DNA of 10,572 bases from positions 238 to 10,809 of the forward strand of contig DFDU01000117.1 in assembly GCA_002369325.1 (NCBI GenBank), read 5' to 3'. This stretch comes from Lachnospiraceae bacterium UBA3820 (GTDB lineage: Bacteria > Bacillota > Clostridia > Lachnospirales > Lachnospiraceae). The stretch's first letter is position 1; each line of letters begins with the position of its first letter. A program made the position numbers and the translations under genes. The notes under the pieces were generated by a model. The model did not search any database and was not told the origin of the DNA. It saw only the letters and a program-made list of their open reading frames with translations. Below are positions 6,595-10,572 of this stretch, piece by piece.

Positions 6595-7425
6595 TTATTC
6601 AAAAATACTATCTTCTACTTCACCATCACCGTCACACTCAGGATCAAGTACAACATTAGGTGAATTAGGCTGATCAAGCACTATGGTCACATCCGCCGGT
6701 TCCTTTATCCACCATGAAGGTCTTGCTATATTCATACCGCTGTCTGTCGTCGGACAATATCCTGTCCAGCCTATATATGATGCGTCATATACTTGGCATG
6801 CGGTTCCCCATGATGCTGTCATCCATCCCAAAAAATAATGATGAACCGAATGTCCGTCAAAAACGCACACATCACTTTCGCCTGAACCATATACTTCCTT
6901 AACAAAGATAGATTCACCTTTAAAATTATTTCCGGTTTCATCCGTAAATACCGCAAATTTATATTCTGCATTGGTCGCATACTCTTCTATCGTACTTGAA
7001 CTCAAGATTTCTTCGTCTGACATCCTGGATATCTCACCCCAAGTAAGATCGGTATCATACATTGTTACCACATTATCATGAAAATAGTAGAATCCTTCAG
7101 GTTCCTCATCCTTTGCAGGCTGTTGATAGCTCTCAGGCGTTTTAGAATCATTTTCATTTTTACTGTTATCTGATCCGGCATTCAAATAAACTATACAAGG
7201 CTGATTTGCCAATATATATTCGCTTAAAGTCATTTCACTCTGACTTCCGCCTCCGAAGGAATCAAACGCTCCGCCCTCGGTAGTTTTATTTCCTGTATTA
7301 TCACCTTTAAATTCTATTTTTTTGCTTCCGCTGTTTCCGCAACCTGTAAGCAACATACCTGCACACAATAAAGCAGCTATTAACTTTGTAATCTTATTTC
7401 CTTTTTTCAATCCTGTTTTTTTCAT
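6595..7425 (-). CDS. Lipoprotein of unknown function
   Basis: 276 residues. Basic start MKKTGLKKGNK, hydrophobic core, then lipobox LLTGC with C29 as the lipid-modified cysteine, so it should sit on the outer face of the membrane. After a Gly/Ser/Asn/Thr-rich tether (30-64) comes a folded part beginning MTLSEYILANQPCIVYLN (65-82). It continues with YYFHDNVVTMYD (113-124), an acidic EEILSSSTIEEY stretch, an aromatic HHYFLGWMTASWG segment (195-207) and an acidic tail. I do not recognise the family. The ISRMSDEEI region resembles other small Lachnospiraceae lipoproteins only vaguely. I prefer the ATG at 7425: AAGGAAGG lies 9 bases upstream of it, whereas it abuts the alternative ATG at 7434 directly. 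It is first in its transcription unit, behind a strong promoter (7480-7508). Confidence 0.8.
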   Translation of the reverse strand: MKKTGLKKGNKITKLIAALLCAGMLLTGCGNSGSKKIEFKGDNTGNKTTEGGAFDSFGGGSQSEMTLSEYILANQPCIVYLNAGSDNSKNENDSKTPESYQQPAKDEEPEGFYYFHDNVVTMYDTDLTWGEISRMSDEEILSSSTIEEYATNAEYKFAVFTDETGNNFKGESIFVKEVYGSGESDVCVFDGHSVHHYFLGWMTASWGTACQVYDASYIGWTGYCPTTDSGMNIARPSWWIKEPADVTIVLDQPNSPNVVLDPECDGDGEVEDSIFE

Positions 7426-7479
7426 ATCAATCATCCTTCCTTTTAATTATATATTTCCTATAATGGATAATTCCAAATA

Positions 7480-7508
7480 ATTGTAGCACCGCATTTTGAT
7501 AATGTCCA
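7480..7508 (-). promoter_or_regulatory. sigma-A promoter, TGGACA-17-TACAAT with extended -10
   Basis: On the minus strand TGGACA (7508-7503) is followed by a 17-base spacer and TACAAT (7485-7480), with TGC just before the -10 (extended -10). Transcription should begin near 7473, about 48 bases ahead of the lipoprotein ATG. It can also serve the genes downstream of the lipoprotein, because no terminator is visible before 703. Confidence 0.8.
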
Positions 7509-7533
7509 CTTAATTTACTTGTTTTCCCTTTAA

Positions 7534-8427
7534 TTACTTTATCTCTCCGCAGGAGCACTCATAGTGACCGACCTCATCGTGGTGTACTGTACCGGTCTTA
7601 ACACGCTCAGTACCGGTTTGAACCTTCTCTGTGCCTGTCTGAACTTTCTCAGTTCCGGTCTGAACTTTCTCTGTGCCGGTCTGCTTTGTGCCTGTCTTAA
7701 CCTGTTCATCTCGAATTGAACAATGACACATCCCTGCATTATAACTACCATAAGTTGCTTCTGCATATGCGTCCATCTGATAAAAGTCGCCTATCGTTTC
7801 TGTTGTGAAACAGTATGTATAAAACTTTGCACCTGTGTCAAATATGTAAACTTCCCATACATCATAAGTATCTTCATATACAGGTCTTTCTTCGTAGATA
7901 GGTCTTTCTTCACATACAGGGCGGTCTTCATATATAGGTCTGTCTTCATATACATCTTCGTCATAAGCAGCCTTGTCTACAACCCATTTCCAAGAATGTT
8001 CGTGATTTGCAGGCTTTGTTGGCGTGGTATCGGTCTTACGACCTGTGGTTGTTGCGGGTGCTTCCGTAGTATTTTTTCTGCCCTCGGTAACAGTTTCGGT
8101 CTTAGGCTTTTGCTCATGAGCAGCCTCAGTGGTATTTGACTTTTCAATCTTTGTTTCTGTCTTACTTTCAGTTTTGTTACCGGTCTTGATTTCATTTTTC
8201 TTTTCTTCGATTACTTTTTCAGCATCCTTCTTTGTTTTTGTTTGAAGGTCCTCGGTTGTCTCCTTGTTTTCTGTTTCATTCACATCCTCGCCAACATATT
8301 CGGTTGCTGTATCCTGTGCATTTGCTCTTAAATCCACCTGATCCTTGATTCCTTTTACAACGAATGCTCCGCTAACGATAGTTATTGCTAAAATAGCTGT
8401 GATTATAATCTTTGTTCTTGTCTTCAT
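7534..8427 (-). CDS. Exported His/Cys-cluster repeat protein, paralogue A
   Basis: 297 residues, family not recognised. A hydrophobic segment (about 7-25) serves as signal or membrane anchor. Residues 35-140 are a Lys/Glu/Thr-rich low-complexity linker. A compact module follows: HEHSW (142-146), DKAAYDE, then four to five copies of the hexapeptide [VI]YE[DE]RP (159-186). Next is a variable part with WEVYIFDTG and CHC (234-236). The C-terminus has four TGTxxVQ-type heptads (about 244-280) and ends with HHDEVGHYECSCG (282-294). The paired HxH, CxC and HHxxxxH...CxC are likely metal ligands, which is inference. AGGAGG lies 8 bases ahead of the start. It follows the membrane protein gene by 34 bases, so the two should be cotranscribed. 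Its closest relative in the window is the product of 9601-10407. No terminator is visible after it. Confidence 0.8.
   Translation of the reverse strand: MKTRTKIIITAILAITIVSGAFVVKGIKDQVDLRANAQDTATEYVGEDVNETENKETTEDLQTKTKKDAEKVIEEKKNEIKTGNKTESKTETKIEKSNTTEAAHEQKPKTETVTEGRKNTTEAPATTTGRKTDTTPTKPANHEHSWKWVVDKAAYDEDVYEDRPIYEDRPVCEERPIYEERPVYEDTYDVWEVYIFDTGAKFYTYCFTTETIGDFYQMDAYAEATYGSYNAGMCHCSIRDEQVKTGTKQTGTEKVQTGTEKVQTGTEKVQTGTERVKTGTVHHDEVGHYECSCGEIK
7589..7702 (-). repeat. Coding tandem repeat, 21-bp units (TGTEKVQ heptads)
   Basis: About four full and one partial 21-bp units encode the heptad TGTEKVQ and variants (TGTERVK, TGTKQ). The units differ at synonymous third positions while keeping the peptide, so the array is not a fresh slippage product. 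The paralogue at 9601-10407 has only two to three units in the same position. Confidence 0.8.
7871..7955 (-). repeat. Coding tandem repeat, 18-bp units (YEDRPI hexapeptides)
   Basis: Four to five 18-bp units encode [VI]YE[DE]RP. In one unit the tyrosine is replaced by cysteine (VCEERP). The paralogue at 9601-10407 has about three such units (YEEQPV, YEEKPV, YEEQ). Confidence 0.75.
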
Positions 8428-8461
8428 AATTTTTTCCTCCTTATTTTTGATTTACTTTTTC

Positions 8462-9448
8462 CTAAAAACTTGTACGTAATCCGTTTACAGCATATGTATT
8501 ATCCTGAATTGCACTTCTTACAGAGTTCATAGCATTTGTATTATCCTGAATTGCCATATTTCTTCTTTCCATAATCTTGTTCTGATAATCAATCTTTCGT
8601 TGAGTACCTAAGTTTACACAAAAATTCATCGTACTTAACACATTTGACATTGCAAGATTCTTTTTTACGGCTGAAAGACTATTGATAATTTCCTCCTGAT
8701 TTCTTGTCATAGCTTCAAATCCTCTGTTTACTTCATATATAAGCTGTTGCTGTCCCGCAAGCATCTGTGCTCTGAATTCTGTTTCCTCAAACTGCTGAAC
8801 CAATGTCATCATATTATCACCTCTAAAATTCTGAACCGCGTATATAAACCAATCAACTGCATTTTCCGTATAGTAATTAATCGGGTACCAGCTTGCTGTA
8901 TTATTGTAAAGCTCGTTTCTTATGTAATTAATCTCTGATTCAAGCCTGTCATATTTTGCATATAATTCTTCATTTACTGCTTCAATCTGAATATTTTTAA
9001 ATCTGGCATATTTGTTTTTTCCGATAATTCCCACTACGGTTAATATCAAAAGCGGTGTACCGAAAATCACCAATGCAAGTATCATGGTCTTACCCATGTC
9101 GACTATAAAACCTATAAATACTACTGCAAAGATCACTGCCGATAAGTTTCTTTTTTTACCCGGGTTATTCCTGTTTGCATAAAAAACCGCTGCCGAAATA
9201 CCGGACAAAACAAGTAATGCTATATCTCCTCTCATAACAGAACCCCAGATAAAAAATATTACTGCTGCCAGTACAGTCACCATGGATAATGTCTTTGTCC
9301 ATGTTTTCACGCTCTTTGTATCAATTATTGTTTTCTCTGTTAAAAACTGCTTTTCGATATCAAGCTCCTGACTGCAAAGATTTACGATTTTTCCTATTCT
9401 CTCCTTAACATAATAAAGTCCGTTTAATAACTGTTCTCTTCTTTCCAT
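8462..9448 (-). CDS. Four-helix membrane protein with long cytoplasmic helical tail, unknown function
   Basis: 328 residues, family not recognised. The charged N-terminal ~50 residues carry no signal sequence. Four hydrophobic segments follow at about 52-71, 75-92, 102-118 and 121-142. Residues 150-182 look like a coiled coil, leading to the motif SWYPINYYTENAVDWFIYAV (186-205) and NFRGDNMMTLVQQFEE (207-222). This recalls a motif, roughly 'Y.t.eAv.w....v.N.RAdtl.ea.n.ye', seen after helical regions in other Clostridia proteins; that is from memory. The rest (223-290) is Gln/Glu-rich and helical. The last 30 residues repeat AIQDNTxAxNxxR twice. AGGAGG lies 8 bases ahead of the ATG. Its promoter region is one copy of the 64-bp repeat (9481-9544), and paralogue A follows 34 bases downstream, so it is probably the membrane partner of the exported proteins. 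Confidence 0.85.
   Translation of the reverse strand: MERREQLLNGLYYVKERIGKIVNLCSQELDIEKQFLTEKTIIDTKSVKTWTKTLSMVTVLAAVIFFIWGSVMRGDIALLVLSGISAAVFYANRNNPGKKRNLSAVIFAVVFIGFIVDMGKTMILALVIFGTPLLILTVVGIIGKNKYARFKNIQIEAVNEELYAKYDRLESEINYIRNELYNNTASWYPINYYTENAVDWFIYAVQNFRGDNMMTLVQQFEETEFRAQMLAGQQQLIYEVNRGFEAMTRNQEEIINSLSAVKKNLAMSNVLSTMNFCVNLGTQRKIDYQNKIMERRNMAIQDNTNAMNSVRSAIQDNTYAVNGLRTSF
8489..8554 (-). repeat. Duplicated 42-bp segment at the 3' end of the membrane protein gene
   Basis: The 24 bases at 8489-8512 recur at 8531-8554 with one mismatch, period 42. They encode AIQDNTNA and AIQDNTYA, the start of the C-terminal tandem repeat, so the tail probably grew by a recent internal duplication. Confidence 0.75.
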
Positions 9449-9480
9449 AATTTTATCCTCCTGAATTATATAAATTATTA

Positions 9481-9544
9481 TTTTTGCAACCTTTTTTGTT
9501 GCTTTCTACTACATAGACACATGAAAGTTTTATTTGGTTTTATA
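9481..9544 (-). promoter_or_regulatory. Shared 64-bp promoter/leader repeat, copy A
   Basis: 61 of 64 bases match copy B (10438-10501). On the minus strand it begins TATAAAACC and contains TAAAAC (9542-9537), a 17-base spacer and TGTCTATG (9519-9512). This resembles ECF sigma promoters of the TGAAAC-N17-CGTC type; I see no good sigma-A match. Downstream, GCAAC (9502-9498) and GTTGC (9490-9486) form an inverted repeat with a 7-base A-rich loop, usable as an RNA hairpin or an operator. An A/T tract (9545-9597) lies upstream in the position of an UP element. It lies 32 bases ahead of the membrane protein start. Confidence 0.75.
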
Positions 9545-9600
9545 TTTTTTTTAATTTTTTTAAAATTTTATAATTATTTTTAATTAAATGTCTTTTAATT
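9545..9600. other. A/T tract between the two transcription units
   Basis: Almost pure A/T. It follows the stop of paralogue B (9601) and precedes promoter copy A. The stretch AAAATTTTAT (9560-9569) recurs beside copy B (10508-10517), so the upstream A/T tract is part of the duplicated control region in more diverged form. I see no GC-stem terminator for paralogue B here. Confidence 0.5.
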
Positions 9601-10407
9601 CTACTGTACTGCACCACATGAACATTCATAATGTCCTACTTCGTCATGATGTATGGTTCCTGTCACAACCTGCTCTGTTCCTACATGTACTTTCTCAGTA
9701 CCTACCTGAACGGTTTCGTAGTCATCTACTATTATCTGGTCACAATGATTGCAGTAGTAACCTGCAGCTTCTTGCCATTTAGGATTGAGTGTACCGCCTT
9801 CTAAGTTTCTACCTACTACAGCATCAGCGTACTCAATACCACTCTTATATGGAGTAAACACTCCGTCGAGATAACATTCCCAATGACTACCAACATATTG
9901 TTCCTCATAAACAGGCTTCTCTTCGTATACAGGCTGTTCTTCGTAGATTTCCTCATCATAAGCAGCCCGGTCAACTATCCATACCCAGCTATGCTCATGT
10001 TGATTACCCTCGCTTAAACTTGGCTGACTTATTTCTTCTTGAACAGTTTCCTGCTGCTCTGATTTTTTTTCTGTTTTTACTTCACTGTTTGATATCTGTT
10101 TTTCAGACTTTGCCGGGGAAATGTTTTCTTCTTTTTCTTTAGCCTGCTCTTTAGTCTTTTTCTCGGATTTTATTTCATCCTTTTGTTCCTTCTCTTTCCT
10201 CTCCTCTGTGGTAACATCTTTTACATCAACCTTAGTCTCATATTTATGCTCTGCCTTTTCCTCTGTAACCTCATCTTGTTCTGTCGTTAACTCATAATCA
10301 GATTGGAAATTATCATTCATCTGACTTCCTGCATATACTGCCACACCTGAGCCTAAAACTACCATTGTTAAAATACCTGCCATAATTGCCTTTGTTTTCT
10401 TCTTCAT
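9601..10407 (-). CDS. Exported His/Cys-cluster repeat protein, paralogue B
   Basis: 268 residues, paralogous to the product of 7534-8427. The N-terminus is a signal peptide with a plausible cleavage site after VAVYA (26) or a membrane anchor. Residues 30-135 form a Lys/Glu-rich linker unlike that of A in exact sequence. The conserved module begins HEHSW (137-141) and DRAAYDE, followed by YEEQPV/YEEKPV repeats (155-169). The variable middle has HWECYLDG (175-182) and a CNHC pair (219-222). The C-terminus has two to three VGTEKV/VTGT units and ends HHDEVGHYECSCG (253-265), identical to paralogue A over these 13 residues. AGGAGG lies 8 bases ahead of the ATG. It is transcribed alone from promoter copy B. 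Function unknown; a secreted metal-binding or surface-adhesion role is a guess from the His/Cys clusters. Confidence 0.82.
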   Translation of the reverse strand: MKKKTKAIMAGILTMVVLGSGVAVYAGSQMNDNFQSDYELTTEQDEVTEEKAEHKYETKVDVKDVTTEERKEKEQKDEIKSEKKTKEQAKEKEENISPAKSEKQISNSEVKTEKKSEQQETVQEEISQPSLSEGNQHEHSWVWIVDRAAYDEEIYEEQPVYEEKPVYEEQYVGSHWECYLDGVFTPYKSGIEYADAVVGRNLEGGTLNPKWQEAAGYYCNHCDQIIVDDYETVQVGTEKVHVGTEQVVTGTIHHDEVGHYECSCGAVQ

Positions 10408-10437
10408 AATCGTTTCCTCCTAAAATTAAATCTATAT

Positions 10438-10501
10438 TTTTTGCAACCTTTTTTGTTGCTTTCTACTACATAGACACACAAAAGTTTTACTTGGTTTTAT
10501 A
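10438..10501 (-). promoter_or_regulatory. Shared 64-bp promoter/leader repeat, copy B
   Basis: It has the same elements at the same spacing as copy A: TAAAAC (10499-10494), 17-base spacer, TGTCTATG (10476-10469), and the inverted repeat GCAAC (10459-10455) with GTTGC (10447-10443). The three mismatches to copy A fall within the spacer. An A/T tract (10502-10536) lies upstream. It lies 30 bases ahead of the start of paralogue B, right after a terminator, so this is where a new transcript begins. Confidence 0.75.
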
Positions 10502-10528
10502 AATTTTAAAATTTTATTATTTTTTTTT

Positions 10529-10564
10529 AAAAAAAACGGACGATTGCTTCAAATCGTCCGTTTT
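10529..10564. terminator. Strong hairpin terminator of the gene to the right
   Basis: A perfect 13-bp stem (10533-10545 with 10552-10564) has a six-base loop. On the minus strand it is followed by a run of eight Ts, so it should end a minus-strand gene lying beyond the right edge. The plus side also has TTTT within the stem. It isolates promoter copy B from upstream transcription. Confidence 0.9.
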
Positions 10565-10572
10565 ACGTTATT

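Noticed and set aside
7425..7434. ATG at 7434 as the lipoprotein start
   Set aside because: The AAGGAAGG ribosome site abuts it with no spacing. The ATG at 7425 has about 9 bases of spacing and gives a cleaner signal peptide.
7589..7702. CRISPR-like array from regularly spaced 21-bp repeats
   Set aside because: The units are contiguous without spacers, in frame, and encode a conserved heptad.
7723..8139. Plus-strand open frame of 138 codons opposite paralogue A
   Set aside because: Tyr/Phe/Cys-rich shadow of the Glu/Lys/Thr-rich repeats, with no ribosome site.
7539..8195. Alternative minus-strand frames inside paralogue A
   Set aside because: They are out-of-phase readings of its tandem repeats and low-complexity linker, giving Arg/Gln/Pro-rich nonsense.

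Overview
The window comes from a low-GC Firmicute. The gene repertoire (XTP diphosphatase next to a YfcE-type phosphodiesterase, a YpsC/RlmL-type and an RlmCD-type rRNA methyltransferase, a lectin-like C1A protease), AGGAGG-type ribosome binding sites and sigma-A promoters fit a gut Clostridia member, probably Lachnospiraceae. That placement is inference from gene style. Every gene I can support lies on the minus strand, so transcription runs from right to left.

Left end (1-680): the first residues of a small gene leave the window at base 1. It has a textbook sigma-A promoter (169-197) and probably a TTG start. Behind it is visibly more GC-rich debris: a sigma-region-4-like helix-turn-helix fragment and a ParB-like fragment, both broken, bounded by two hairpin terminators (207-236 and 620-680). 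This looks like the remnant of a plasmid or integrative element.

Middle (703-7508): a run of closely spaced genes, in transcription order a lipoprotein of unknown function (strong promoter at 7480-7508), a THUMP-domain rRNA methyltransferase, a membrane-anchored papain-like protease, XTP/dITP diphosphatase, YfcE-type phosphoesterase, and an RlmD/RlmCD-type 23S rRNA uracil methyltransferase. Between the last two lies a ~140-bp nested inverted-repeat element (2249-2388) that folds well as RNA and is not explained by the neighbouring genes.

Right end (7534-10564): the most unusual part. Two paralogous exported proteins (7534-8427 and 9601-10407) share an N-terminal membrane/signal segment, a long Lys/Glu/Thr linker, an HEHSW module followed by YExxP repeats, a variable Cys-containing middle, and a C-terminal module made of TGT repeats and an HHDEVGHYECSCG ending. 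Between them is a four-helix membrane protein with a long cytoplasmic helical tail (8462-9448). A 64-bp sequence present twice (61 of 64 identical) lies directly upstream of the two transcription starts, each copy next to an A/T tract and containing the same small inverted repeat and a possible ECF-type promoter. The three genes therefore appear to form two co-regulated transcription units making one envelope system of unknown function, with likely metal-binding His/Cys clusters. A strong hairpin terminator (10529-10564) separates it from whatever lies to the right.
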